A DNA stretch of 64,000 bases from Mycobacterium conspicuum (GTDB taxonomy: Bacteria > Actinomycetota > Actinomycetes > Mycobacteriales > Mycobacteriaceae): the NCBI RefSeq assembly GCF_010730195.1, contig NZ_AP022613.1, positions 4,092,001-4,156,000 on the forward strand, given 5' to 3'. The notes under the pieces are model-generated. The model searched no databases. It saw only the letters and a list, made by a program, of their open reading frames with translations, and was not told the origin of the DNA. The position numbers and the translations under genes are program-made. This document shows, piece by piece, positions 42,972 to 50,948 of this stretch. The stretch's first letter is position 1, and the number at the start of each line of letters is the position of its first letter.

Positions 42972-44037
42972 GTTCGAGGGTGCCCAGATCCCGGATCGCC
43001 TGACAACCCCGCGTAAGCATGGCCACCACCATGTCGTCGCCCCGGTCGGTGGCGGCGGCGAAGGCAAAACCCAGTGCCGAGATCAGCAGGGCCTGGGGAA
43101 CCCCCAATCGGTAGTCACGCCAACAGGTTTCGCGGTCGTAGTCGGTGACTCCGTAGCCCAGCAGTGCGCGGTGATACTCGTCGACAAGGTCGTTCTCGAT
43201 TGCCGAACGCAACTGCGGGTCCAGGCTGGTCGCGGTGAAGTACGCGAGATCGCGGGTGGGAAGACCCACGCCGAGCGTCTGCCAATCGACCACGCTGATT
43301 CGGGTTCGGTCGGGATCGAACAGCATGTTGTCGAGCCGATAGTCGCCGTGCAGCAGGGCGAATCGGTCGTATTCGCTCAGCAGCCACGGTGTCACCAAAC
43401 CCATTGTCGCGGTGAAGGTCTCGCGGTCACCCGCGCTCATCCGGTCGCCGAGTTTCTCCAGTGTGATGTCCGCGCTCATCTTGGCCACCTCGCCCAGGCC
43501 GTTGGCGGAAGCTTCGTCTGGGCGCCCGAAGGCGATGGCCGGAAAATCCAGGTACGCCGGGTCGCACCAGCTCGGCCCGTGCAACCCGGCCACCGCCACG
43601 GCCGCCAGCCGCGCCTCCTGTTCACCGCAGCCCGCGATCTGGTCTCCCTGGACCGCGGGTGCCTGGTCGGCGAGCAGCAGCGCGTAGTCCATGGCGTCGT
43701 CGGTGATTTCGCAGTAAAAACACTGCGGCGTCGGCACCCGAACCCGGTCGGCCACGGTGGCGTAGAACGCGCACTCGCTGCGATAGCCGATGACGACCCG
43801 GTCGCGCACGGTGTCGTCTTGGGCGGGCAGTTTGATCACGAAAGTCCCCGGCAAATCGCCCGGGTCGGTTCGGTAACTGGCCGTCACCCGATAGGTCGCG
43901 CCGGTCTGCCCGGTGCCGATCGCGACGACGTCGACCTCGGCCACGTCGACGGGCGCGCCGCGCCCACTGAGCACCGCCGACAACCACCCAGGGGTCACGT
44001 CGCCGGGATAGCGGGGTATTGACATCGTCTTGGACAA
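42961..44037 (-). CDS. Aminoglycoside phosphotransferase-like (APH/EcKinase-fold) protein
   Basis: A 358-residue kinase-fold protein. The catalytic loop is LLHGDYRLDNMLF and the metal motif is ISVVDWQTL, as in APH and related small-molecule kinases; the lipid-type subgroup common in mycobacteria is of unknown substrate. There is no resistance-type context, so a drug-resistance role should not be assumed. TTG 44037 has GGAGG 5 bases upstream; ATG 44025 is the alternative but is 17 bases from that site. It is transcribed toward the FAAL gene. Confidence 0.85.
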   Translation of the reverse strand: MSKTMSIPRYPGDVTPGWLSAVLSGRGAPVDVAEVDVVAIGTGQTGATYRVTASYRTDPGDLPGTFVIKLPAQDDTVRDRVVIGYRSECAFYATVADRVRVPTPQCFYCEITDDAMDYALLLADQAPAVQGDQIAGCGEQEARLAAVAVAGLHGPSWCDPAYLDFPAIAFGRPDEASANGLGEVAKMSADITLEKLGDRMSAGDRETFTATMGLVTPWLLSEYDRFALLHGDYRLDNMLFDPDRTRISVVDWQTLGVGLPTRDLAYFTATSLDPQLRSAIENDLVDEYHRALLGYGVTDYDRETCWRDYRLGVPQALLISALGFAFAAATDRGDDMVVAMLTRGCQAIRDLGTLELIG

Positions 44038-44176
44038 CTGCGCCTCCGAAGGGTCCGACTGGCTGGTCTACTGTAAGCCATTCGGCAATGGCCACTGCGG
44101 GGTAGCGGGCCATACGGATAGAGCAGCCGGACTCACCAGAACGGCGAGTGACACATGCGCTCTTCGATGAACGCTC

Positions 44177-44262
44177 TGGTGCGGGCGGAGGGACTCGAAC
44201 CCACACGCTCTTTCGAGCAATGGCACCTAAAGCCATCGCGTCTGCCATTCCGCCACGCCCGC
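44177..44262 (-). tRNA. tRNA-Leu (anticodon UAG)
   Basis: The minus strand folds as a class II tRNA of 86 bases including an encoded CCA (44177-44179). The 7-bp acceptor pairs GCGGGCG with CGCCCGC; the anticodon stem ATGGC/GCCAT encloses the loop TTTAGGT, giving anticodon TAG that reads CUA. A long variable arm and the T-loop GTTCGAGTC are present. The discriminator base is A. It lies between the phosphotransferase gene and the endonuclease-like pseudogene. Confidence 0.95.
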
Positions 44263-44273
44263 GCGTTTTAGGG

Positions 44274-44299
44274 AGCCTACCGCCTTCGATCATCGACAA
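44274..44299 (-). promoter_or_regulatory. Possible tRNA-Leu promoter
   Basis: On the minus strand a -10-like TAGGCT (44274-44279) lies 11 bases before the tRNA, and TTGTCG (44294-44299) lies 14 bases further upstream. The spacing is shorter than the usual 16-18, so this is only a weak candidate. Confidence 0.3.
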
Positions 44300-44356
44300 C
44301 TTGTCGGCTATGCCCCATAACTTGGTGTTCACAGACCAGCCAAGGGGAGCGTGATC

Positions 44357-45095
44357 GTGAGGCCTGCGGAGCAGTTCGACGCCGCCAGACGCCTAATCGC
44401 AGCTGGCGTAAACGACTGCGCTATTTCCCGTGAACTCGGTGTGCCGCGACCGACGGTGCAGGACTGGCGACGCCGACCACAAATTCGACCAAGGATCGCG
44501 GACGCGTCGTCGTTGTGCGGCGTCACTCACGACTTCCCGCAACTACCACCTACTAGTTACGCTATCTGCTCGGTCTGTACTTAGGCGACGGGTGCATCTC
44601 ACGGTGCCGTCGGGTGTGGCGACTCAGAATCACGCTCGACACGAAGTACCCGGCGATTATCGATCGGTGTCGTGAGGCCATCGACTTGATCATGCCCGCA
44701 CAACGCCCATCCCTAGTTCCGCAACCGAGCAACTGCGTTGTGGTTTCGCACTACTCCAAACACTGGCCGTGCTTCTTTCCGCAACACGGTCCGGGCAGGA
44801 AGCACTTGAGGCCGATTGCATTGGAGCCATGGCAGGACGTGCTCGTCCAGCAAGCGACCGAGGAATTCATTCGCGGCTTGATCGACAGCGACGGGTGCCG
44901 TGTGGTGGCGAACGATCGCGGTGTCAGGAGTGTCCGCTACCACTTCTCGAACCGATCCGACGACATCCGAGCGCTGTTCTGCGACGCACTCGACAAGCTC
45001 GGCATTGCATGGACCACACCCGCCAAGTACCAGGTCGCGTCTACCGCAAGGCTGCGGTCGCCCGCCTCGACGAGTTCGTCGGTCCCAAGTCATGA
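44357..45095 (+). pseudogene. HTH/LAGLIDADG endonuclease-like gene broken by two frameshifts
   Basis: Read across three frames, this gives one continuous protein of an actinobacterial family with an N-terminal helix-turn-helix (ISRELGVPRPTVQDWR) and a LAGLIDADG-like core: GLYLGDGCISRCRR, HWPCFFPQHGPGRKH, FIRGLIDSDGCRVV, ending DEFVGPK. A one-base deletion near 44563 (between SYA and LLG) ends the first frame at 44584. A second one-base deletion near 45040 (after YQVA) throws the frame off before YRKAAVARLDEF. GTG 44357 with AGGGGAG upstream is the likely original start. It lies 94 bases from the tRNA. The frames either side of each break match the same family, so this is decay and not two small genes, unless the breaks are sequencing errors. 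Confidence 0.85.
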
Positions 45096-45119
45096 CTACC
45101 GGCGCGGTACCGTCAGGAG

Positions 45120-45497
45120 GTGTCCACTACACGTCGTCGCAGGCCTGCGCTGGTCGCGTTGGTGATCGTCGCGGCCTGCGGATGCCTGGCCCTGGGCTGG
45201 TGGCAGTGGACCCGGTTTCAGTCGACGTCGGGCACCTTCCAGAACCTCGGCTACGCCCTGCAATGGCCGTTGTTCTCGTGGTTCTGCATCTACGCCTACC
45301 GCAAGTTCGTCCGCTACGAAGAGGTGCCACCGGAGCCGCGGACCAAAGACGCCATCACCGAGATACCCGCCGGGCTGCTGCCCGAGCGGCCCAAACCTGA
45401 ATACCAGCCGCCCGATCCCGCGCTGCGCGAATACAACGCCTATTTGGCCGAGCTCGCCAAGGAAGACGCCGAAAAGCAGAACAGGACCACCGCATGA
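45120..45497 (+). CDS. lprD: Probable lipoprotein LprD (Rv1343c homologue)
   Basis: A 125-residue small membrane or lipoprotein. A signal-like hydrophobic segment (ALVALVIVAACGCLALGWW) ends in a lipobox VAAC with Cys20, and a second hydrophobic stretch NLGYALQWPLFSWFCIYAYR follows near residues 41-60. The C-terminal half is hydrophilic and charged. It matches mycobacterial LprD in size and order, and it is followed by the DUF3817 gene with a 4-base overlap, as in M. tuberculosis. GTG 45120 overlaps the last base of the AGGAGG sequence, so the true start is uncertain. Function unknown. Confidence 0.88.
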   Translation: MSTTRRRRPALVALVIVAACGCLALGWWQWTRFQSTSGTFQNLGYALQWPLFSWFCIYAYRKFVRYEEVPPEPRTKDAITEIPAGLLPERPKPEYQPPDPALREYNAYLAELAKEDAEKQNRTTA

Positions 45498-45844
45498 CAA
45501 CCCCCGAGACCCCTGAAGCGCAGCAGAGCGCCTTCCCCGTCGAGAAGATCCGCACCGCGCTGCTCGGCTATCGCGTCATGGCGTGGACCACGGGCCTCTG
45601 GCTGATCGCGCTGTGCTACGAGATCGTCTCGCACATCGCCTTCCACCACGAGATCCGGTGGATCGAAGTGGTGCACGGCTGGGTGTATTTCGTCTATGTG
45701 TTGGCCGCGTTCAATCTCGCGATCAAGGTCCGCTGGCCGATCGGAAAGACCATCGGCGTGCTGCTCAGCGGTACCATCCCGCTGCTGGGCATCATCGTCG
45801 AGCACTTCCAGAGCAAGGACGTCAAGGCGCGCTTCGGGGTGTGA
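45494..45844 (+). CDS. DUF3817 integral membrane protein (Rv1342c homologue)
   Basis: A 116-residue protein with about three membrane segments: MAWTTGLWLIALCYEIVSHI, VVHGWVYFVYVLAAFNLAI and IGVLLSGTIPLLGIIVEHF, the last followed by a short basic tail. This matches DUF3817, a family found in actinobacteria, where it is often near rdgB. ATG 45494 overlaps the lprD stop by 4 bases. The gene converges with rdgB, leaving 7 bases between the stops. Function unknown. Confidence 0.88.
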   Translation: MTTPETPEAQQSAFPVEKIRTALLGYRVMAWTTGLWLIALCYEIVSHIAFHHEIRWIEVVHGWVYFVYVLAAFNLAIKVRWPIGKTIGVLLSGTIPLLGIIVEHFQSKDVKARFGV

Positions 45845-45851
45845 GCTCGCT

Positions 45852-46463
45852 TCACCCTCGGCGCGTGGCCAGCTCACGCAGCGCCGGCACCAACAGGCCC
45901 AGCGCGCGACCCCGATGCGACATCGCGTCCTTCTCCGCCGGGCTCAACTCCGCGGCGGTGCGGTCGTATCCGTCGGGCACGAAAACCGGGTCGTAGCCGA
46001 ACCCGCCGTCGCCGCGCGGCCGATGGGCGATCGTGCCCGTCCACTCCCCCCGCACGACCACCTCGTCGGACCCCGAGACCAGGGCGCACGCCGACACGAA
46101 CGCCGCACCCCGCAGGCCGTCGGGCACGTCACGCAACTGCGCCAGCAGCAAAGCGGTGTTGCCGGCGTCGTCGCCGTGCCGGCCCGACCAGCGCGCCGAT
46201 AACACGCCGGGCATGCCGTTCAAGGCCGCCACCGTCAGTCCCGAGTCGTCGGCGACGCTCGGCAGGCCCGTCGCGGCGAACGCGTCGCGCGCCTTGGCCA
46301 GGGCGTTGTCCTCGAACGTGGCGCCGGTTTCGGGCGCCTCGCCGAAAGGCTCCACGTCGTTCAGCGACACCAGCGCCACGCCCGACAACCCGGCGCCGTC
46401 GAGCACCCGGCGCAGTTCGGTCAGCTTCTTGCGGTTGCGGCTGGCGACCAAGAGTTGGGTCAC
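45852..46463 (-). CDS. rdgB: Non-canonical purine NTP pyrophosphatase (RdgB/HAM1)
   Basis: A 203-residue house-cleaning enzyme that removes dITP and XTP from the nucleotide pool. Motifs are LLVASRNRKKLTELRR at the N terminus (SxNxxK type), VADDSGLTVAALNGMPGVLSARW, GFGYDPVFVPDG and MSHRGRAL, all in the usual order. The start is GTG 46463. In H37Rv this gene directly follows rph; here a diiron protein gene lies between them on the other strand. Confidence 0.95.
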   Translation of the reverse strand: MTQLLVASRNRKKLTELRRVLDGAGLSGVALVSLNDVEPFGEAPETGATFEDNALAKARDAFAATGLPSVADDSGLTVAALNGMPGVLSARWSGRHGDDAGNTALLLAQLRDVPDGLRGAAFVSACALVSGSDEVVVRGEWTGTIAHRPRGDGGFGYDPVFVPDGYDRTAAELSPAEKDAMSHRGRALGLLVPALRELATRRG

Positions 46464-46506
46464 GCCAACAAGTTAGCCCCCCGGCCAGGTCAAGCCGGGT
46501 CAAGGG

Positions 46507-46536
46507 TTGACAGCTCCGCCGCACGGGGCACAATGT
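46507..46536 (+). promoter_or_regulatory. Candidate promoter of the diiron gene
   Basis: TTGACA at 46507-46512 is a perfect -35 hexamer. A -10-like CAATGT lies at 46531-46536, 18 bases later; it is a weak match. The start codon of the ferritin-like gene follows at 46586. Confidence 0.45.
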
Positions 46537-46542
46537 GATATG

Positions 46543-46554
46543 GGTCATATGACC
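46543..46554. promoter_or_regulatory. Perfect 12-bp palindrome, putative operator
   Basis: GGTCATATGACC is identical on both strands and sits 7 bases after the -10-like element and 31 bases before ATG 46586, a position where a bound repressor would block transcription. A further partial copy GGTCAC (46558-46563) follows. No regulator gene is adjacent, so the binding protein is unknown. Confidence 0.5.
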
Positions 46555-46585
46555 ACTGGTCACAGCGAGCGGAGAGGGGATGCTC

Positions 46586-47686
46586 ATGACCACGAGGGAC
46601 AAATACACCGAGGTGCCGGCGCCGTACTCGTGGGAGGTCCCCAGCGCCGGCGACACCCGCTTCACCTGGGAGTACGACGAGGGGCGCGCCCGGCTGCTTT
46701 CCCTGTATCAGAAGGGAAAGGACAAACAGTGGGATGCCCAGTCGCGCATCGACTGGGCGCAAGACGTCGACCCGACGAACCCGGTGGGGCTCCCCGACGA
46801 GTTCCATCCGCTGTTCGGCAGCCCGATGTGGGACGCGGCCGACGACGCACGACGGGCCGAGATGCGCCAGCACTTTCAGGCCTGGCAGTTCTCCCAGTTC
46901 CTGCACGGCGAGCAGGGCGCCATGGTGTGCGCGGCCAAGATCGTCGAGGTGGTCCCGGATCTGGACGCGAAGTTCTACGCGGCCACCCAGACCATGGACG
47001 AGGCCCGACACGTCGAGACCTTCGCGCGGTTCCTGCAGGACAAAGTCGGCCTGGTCTACCCGATCAACAAGCACCTGACCGCACTGCTGGAAGACACCCT
47101 GCGCGACTCGCGCTGGGACATGCCCTACCTCGGCATGCAGGTCCTCATCGAGGGGCTCGCACTCGCCGCCTTCGGCGTGCTGCGTGACATGGCGCCGCAG
47201 GACTCGCTGGCCAAGCAGTTGCTGGCCTACGTCATGCAGGACGAGGCGCGTCACGTCGCCTTCGGCCGAATCTCGTTGAAGGACTACTACTGTGCGCTGA
47301 CGGAAGCCGAGCGCGACGAGCGTGAAGAGTTCGTCGTGGACGCCTGCTATCTGATGCGTGACCGCTTCCGCGGCGAGGAGGTTTTCGAGACCCTCGGCCT
47401 CGACGTCCAAGCCTGCGCCGAGTGGGTGGACACGTCGCCGCTGATGATCCAGTTCCGCTCGCATCTGTTCAGCCGCATCGTGCCGATCGTCAAGGACATC
47501 GGGTTGTGGGGGGACAAGGTGCAGAAGGCCTTCTCGGAGATGGGTGTCCTCGACATGGCCGGCTTCGACATCGAGACACTGATGAAGGCGGACGAGGATC
47601 AGGCCGACGCGCTGGACAAGGCACACGCCGAAATGGCAAGCCGCGCAATCGAAGTGGACCAGGCCATCGCGGCGGGCGCGAGCTAG
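46586..47686 (+). CDS. Ferritin-like diiron protein
   Basis: A 366-residue protein with a complete carboxylate-bridged diiron motif: Glu109 (HGEQGAM), Glu139-x2-His142 (DEARHVE), Glu189 (IEGLALAAF) and Glu220-x2-His223 (DEARHVA). This is the ferritin/RNR-R2-like four-helix arrangement, with extra N- and C-terminal helices. It could be an oxidase or oxygenase; the exact subfamily is not certain. ATG 46586 is preferred because GGAGAGGGG lies about 7 bases before it, overlapping the ATG at 46580. It is controlled by its own promoter with a palindrome, and converges with rph with 4 bases of overlap. Confidence 0.88.
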   Translation: MTTRDKYTEVPAPYSWEVPSAGDTRFTWEYDEGRARLLSLYQKGKDKQWDAQSRIDWAQDVDPTNPVGLPDEFHPLFGSPMWDAADDARRAEMRQHFQAWQFSQFLHGEQGAMVCAAKIVEVVPDLDAKFYAATQTMDEARHVETFARFLQDKVGLVYPINKHLTALLEDTLRDSRWDMPYLGMQVLIEGLALAAFGVLRDMAPQDSLAKQLLAYVMQDEARHVAFGRISLKDYYCALTEAERDEREEFVVDACYLMRDRFRGEEVFETLGLDVQACAEWVDTSPLMIQFRSHLFSRIVPIVKDIGLWGDKVQKAFSEMGVLDMAGFDIETLMKADEDQADALDKAHAEMASRAIEVDQAIAAGAS

Positions 47687-48462
47687 CTTCCGAACGCCTT
47701 CGACGGCGGGGGCCCCTCGGGCAGCACGCCCGGATACGGCGCCGCCAACGCCTCGCGCTGAGCTTCGAACAACTTGTCACACGCGCTCAACGCCAGATCC
47801 AGCAGCTTGTCCAGCGTCGAGCGCGGGAACGTCGCGCCCTCACCGGTCCCCTGGATCTCGACCAGGGTGCCGGTGTCGGTGGCGACGACGTTCATGTCCA
47901 CCTCGGCGCGCGAGTCTTCCTCGTAGGGCAGATCGACCCGGACCCTGCCGTCGACCACGCCGACGCTGACCGCCGCGATGGCGCACGACAGCGGCCTCGG
48001 ATCCGACAGCTTGCCGGCGGCCGACAGGTAGGTCACCGCGTCGGCCAACGCCACGTAGGCGCCGGTGATGGCCGCGGTCCGAGTGCCGCCGTCGGCCTGC
48101 AGCACGTCGCAGTCGACGGCGATCGTGTTCTCCCCCAACGCCCGCAGGTCGATGCACGCCCGCAACGACCGACCGATCAGGCGGCTGATCTCCTGCGTTC
48201 GTCCGCTGACCCGGCCCTTGACGGACTCGCGGTCCGAGCGGGTGTGGGTGGCCGACGGCAGCATCGCGTACTCCGCGGTGAGCCAGCCCAGGCCCGACCC
48301 TTTGCGCCAACGCGGCACGCCCTCGGTGACGCTGGCGGTGCACATGACCTTGGTCTGACCGAACTCGATCAGCACCGACCCCGCCGGGTGCTCGGTGAAT
48401 CCTCGGGTGATGACGACGGGGCGGAGCTCGTCGTCAAGGCGACCGTCATCTCGTTTGGACAC
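47683..48462 (-). CDS. rph: Ribonuclease PH
   Basis: A 259-residue phosphorolytic exoribonuclease that trims tRNA 3' ends. Motifs are KVMCTASVTEGVPRWRKGSGLGWLTAEYAMLP and KGRVSGRTQEISRLIGRSLRA, both with the family's Arg and Gly positions, then CDVLQADGGTRTAAITGAY with the active-site Asp. The start is GTG 48462. In H37Rv this gene lies between the Rv1339 gene and rdgB, and here it is followed by the remnant at 48492 on the 5' side. Confidence 0.95.
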   Translation of the reverse strand: MSKRDDGRLDDELRPVVITRGFTEHPAGSVLIEFGQTKVMCTASVTEGVPRWRKGSGLGWLTAEYAMLPSATHTRSDRESVKGRVSGRTQEISRLIGRSLRACIDLRALGENTIAVDCDVLQADGGTRTAAITGAYVALADAVTYLSAAGKLSDPRPLSCAIAAVSVGVVDGRVRVDLPYEEDSRAEVDMNVVATDTGTLVEIQGTGEGATFPRSTLDKLLDLALSACDKLFEAQREALAAPYPGVLPEGPPPSKAFGS

Positions 48463-48491
48463 ACGCCAACACTAGCGACAGCTCGGCGGGA

Positions 48492-48589
48492 CTAGCGCAC
48501 CTCCTGGATGCGGACCATGTTTCCGGCGGGATCACGCAGCGCGCAGTCACGAACCCGTAGGGCTGCTCGGTCGGCTCCTGGACAACGTC
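48492..48589 (-). pseudogene. Remnant of a VOC/glyoxalase-family gene (C-terminal end)
   Basis: On the minus strand the region encodes VVQEPTEQPYG and, after a frameshift, RDCALRDPAGNMVRIQEVR followed by a stop at 48492. This is the typical C-terminal strand of glyoxalase/VOC proteins (YGxRDxxxRDPxGNxxRI). The rest of the gene is missing because the Rv1339-type gene ends at 48590. It is therefore a decayed fragment of about 97 bases, with one frameshift in the middle, not an active gene. Confidence 0.7.
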
Positions 48590-49363
48590 TCAGGCACGAC
48601 CGATATCGAACGTCTCACCGGACACCACCGCGTGCACGGGACCGTCGAACTCGGCCTTGGCCTCGGTGATGACGTCCTCGCGCGACGTCCACGGCGGGAT
48701 ATGCGTCAACAGCAACTCCCGGACCCCCGCTTGTTTGGCGGCCCTGCCGGCTTCGGTGCCGGACAGATGAAGATCGCGGGGACGGTCCGGCGAGTGCGTC
48801 CAGGAGGCCTCGCACAGGAACACATCCGCACCGCGGGCCAGCTCGACCAGCTGATCGCAGACGCCGGTGTCGCCGCTGTAGACCAGGCACGCGCCGGTGG
48901 AATCGGTGATCCGCAGACCGTAGGACTCGGTGGGGTGCGCAACCACCCGTGGCACCACCGTGAGCGCACCCAGCGTCACCGGCTCACCGTCCACCCAGTG
49001 GCGGATATCGAAGATGTCCGAGCAGTCGTCGATCTCTCCGCCGTACGGTGACGACGCCGCGCCCAACCGCGACCAGGTGTCACTCGGGCCGTACAACAGG
49101 GCCTTGCCGCCGGGGCGGGACGGGTGATACCGGCGCCAGACATACAGGCCCGGCATATCCAGGCAGTGGTCCGCGTGCAGATGAGACAACAGCACATGCA
49201 CCGAACCGGGGTCCGCGTGCCGTTGCAGCGCGCCCAGCACTCCCCCGCCGAAGTCGAGGACCAGCGGTGGCGTGTCCGGCGCCCGGAGCAAATAACCCGA
49301 GGCAGGCGAATCCGGGCCCACGACGCTGCCGGAGCAGCCGAGCACGGTGATTCGCACGGACAC
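48590..49363 (-). CDS. Metallo-beta-lactamase-fold phosphodiesterase (Rv1339 homologue)
   Basis: A 257-residue MBL-fold hydrolase. The metal motif HxHxDH appears as LLSHLHADHCLD, with further ligands in SYGLRITDSTGACLVYSGDTG and the late His in LLLTHIPPW. The M. tuberculosis homologue Rv1339 is known as an atypical class II cAMP phosphodiesterase, so a role in cyclic nucleotide turnover is likely. The start is GTG 49363. It lies between murI and rph on the same strand. Confidence 0.9.
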   Translation of the reverse strand: MSVRITVLGCSGSVVGPDSPASGYLLRAPDTPPLVLDFGGGVLGALQRHADPGSVHVLLSHLHADHCLDMPGLYVWRRYHPSRPGGKALLYGPSDTWSRLGAASSPYGGEIDDCSDIFDIRHWVDGEPVTLGALTVVPRVVAHPTESYGLRITDSTGACLVYSGDTGVCDQLVELARGADVFLCEASWTHSPDRPRDLHLSGTEAGRAAKQAGVRELLLTHIPPWTSREDVITEAKAEFDGPVHAVVSGETFDIGRA

Positions 49364-49437
49364 TACTGTGCCATGCCCGATAGCGGGATGTAGAAAACAT
49401 CGCCGCTTTGGTGTGACGAGAATCTCCGCACGTTCAT

Positions 49438-50256
49438 CTAATGAACACGAAAATGGCGGTGCACTGGTTGAACGCCGGTGACGGCGGGGCCGAGGAATCG
49501 CGACGCCAGTTTGGTGAATTCCTCCGGGTCGCCGGTGGCCTCGAATACTCGGGTGGCGGCCGGCGCGTCATGCGGACGCAGCAGGTCCCGTTCGGTGAGC
49601 ACCCGCAGCACTTCCTTCGCGGTCTCCTCGGCGCTGGAGACCAGCGTGACGTTGTCGCCCATCGCCAGCTGAATCAGTCCGGACAGCAGCGGGTAGTGCG
49701 TGCAGCCGAGCACCAGCGTGTCGACCGCGGCGCGCTGCAGCGGCTCGAGGTATCCCTCGGCCAGTCCGAGCACCTGCCGGCCGCTGGTCACACCGCGCTC
49801 GACGAAGTCGACAAAGCGCGGGCAGGCCACCGCGGTGATCTCGGTGTCGCGCGCGGCGGCGAAGGCGTCCTGGTAGGCGTGCGAGGTGATAGTGGCCTGC
49901 GTACCGATGACGCCGATGCGCCCGTTGCGGGTGGTGGCCACCGCACGTCGCACCGCCGGCAGGATCACCTCGACGACGGGCACGTCGTAGCGCTCGCGAG
50001 CATCGCGCAGGCACGCGGCGGACGCCGAATTGCACGCGATCACCAGCGCTTTGACCCCGCGCTCGACCAGGTCGTCGCCGATGGCCAGCGCGTGCGCGCG
50101 GATCTCCGGGATGGTCAGCGGACCGTAGGGGCCGTTGCCGGTATCGCCGACGTAGACGATGTCCTCGTCGGGCAGTTGGTCGATGATCGCGCGCGCAACG
50201 GTCAGTCCCCCGACGCCGGAGTCGAAGACCCCGACGGGCGCCAGCGGCGAGCTCAT
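49438..50256 (-). CDS. murI: Glutamate racemase
   Basis: A 272-residue racemase that makes D-glutamate for peptidoglycan. The two catalytic Cys residues lie in VIACNSASA and LVLGCTHYPLL, and the N-terminal VGVFDSGVGGLTV and YVGDTGNGPYG are standard. ATG 50256 overlaps the rhomboid stop by 4 bases, which fixes the start against a longer frame to 50745. It is cotranscribed with the rhomboid gene and the downstream Rv1339 homologue. Confidence 0.95.
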   Translation of the reverse strand: MSSPLAPVGVFDSGVGGLTVARAIIDQLPDEDIVYVGDTGNGPYGPLTIPEIRAHALAIGDDLVERGVKALVIACNSASAACLRDARERYDVPVVEVILPAVRRAVATTRNGRIGVIGTQATITSHAYQDAFAAARDTEITAVACPRFVDFVERGVTSGRQVLGLAEGYLEPLQRAAVDTLVLGCTHYPLLSGLIQLAMGDNVTLVSSAEETAKEVLRVLTERDLLRPHDAPAATRVFEATGDPEEFTKLASRFLGPAVTGVQPVHRHFRVH

Positions 50257-50924
50257 GTTTTCAGCCGCGGCGACGCAGCGCCGGCCCTTTTGCGCGCGCG
50301 GGCCTTGCGCTCCGGGGCGGACAACAGATACGCGGCGACGACGCCGGCGACCGCGCCCGACAGGTGACCCTGCCAGGACACACCGCCGCACTGGTGCAGC
50401 ACCGGCATGGCACCGAGCAGCACGCCGCCGTAGAGGAACAAGACCACCAGCCCGACGATGATGTGCCACACCCGGCGCACGAACAAGCCGAACACCAGCA
50501 AAAACGCCAGGTAGCCGAAGATCAGGCCGGAGGCGCCGATGTGGTCGGTCGGCCCGCAACTGCTGCCCACGTTGCCGATCAGCCAGGTACCGAAGCCGCC
50601 CAGGATCCAGATGATGGCGGTGGCCCACACAAACCGGGAAATCCCGGCCAGCGTCATCAAAAAGCCCAACACCAGCAGCGGGATCGTATTGGCCATCAGG
50701 TGCGCCCAGTTGGCGTGCAGAACCGGGGCGAAGATGATCCCCCACAGGCCATCCGTGGTCTGCGGCCGGATGCCGTTTCTCTCCAGGGAATGGTTCGTCA
50801 GCAGGTCAAGCAGCTCGACCAGGTACAGCAGCGCCACGAAGGTGAGGATGGTGGCGCCGCCCACCACCCACCGGGGGCGTTTCTTCTCCTGCCGGGCGGG
50901 CGGGTGCGGATGTCCGGACGTCAT
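50253..50924 (-). CDS. Rhomboid family intramembrane serine protease (Rv1337 homologue)
   Basis: A 223-residue membrane protein with about six hydrophobic helices. The catalytic Ser is in HIGASGLIFGYLAF (GxSG type) and the catalytic His in WQGHLSGAVAGVVAAYLL. The cytoplasmic N terminus is Lys/Arg/Pro-rich (PARQEKKRPRW) and the C terminus is basic. ATG 50924 is used. In H37Rv cysM lies immediately upstream of this gene; here the Rv1333 homologue takes that place, 24 bases away. Confidence 0.92.
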   Translation of the reverse strand: MTSGHPHPPARQEKKRPRWVVGGATILTFVALLYLVELLDLLTNHSLERNGIRPQTTDGLWGIIFAPVLHANWAHLMANTIPLLVLGFLMTLAGISRFVWATAIIWILGGFGTWLIGNVGSSCGPTDHIGASGLIFGYLAFLLVFGLFVRRVWHIIVGLVVLFLYGGVLLGAMPVLHQCGGVSWQGHLSGAVAGVVAAYLLSAPERKARARKRAGAASPRLKT

Positions 50925-50948
50925 GGCATCGTCCAGGCTACCTGCAGG

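Noticed and set aside
42961..44037. Aminoglycoside resistance gene
   Set aside because: The kinase fold is shared by many small-molecule kinases, and the context is lipid metabolism without mobile elements; resistance is not supported.
44614..45165. Separate 183-codon gene in the pseudogene region
   Set aside because: Its start lacks the N-terminal part of the family and its end goes out of register; it is the middle part of the frameshifted gene 44357-45095.
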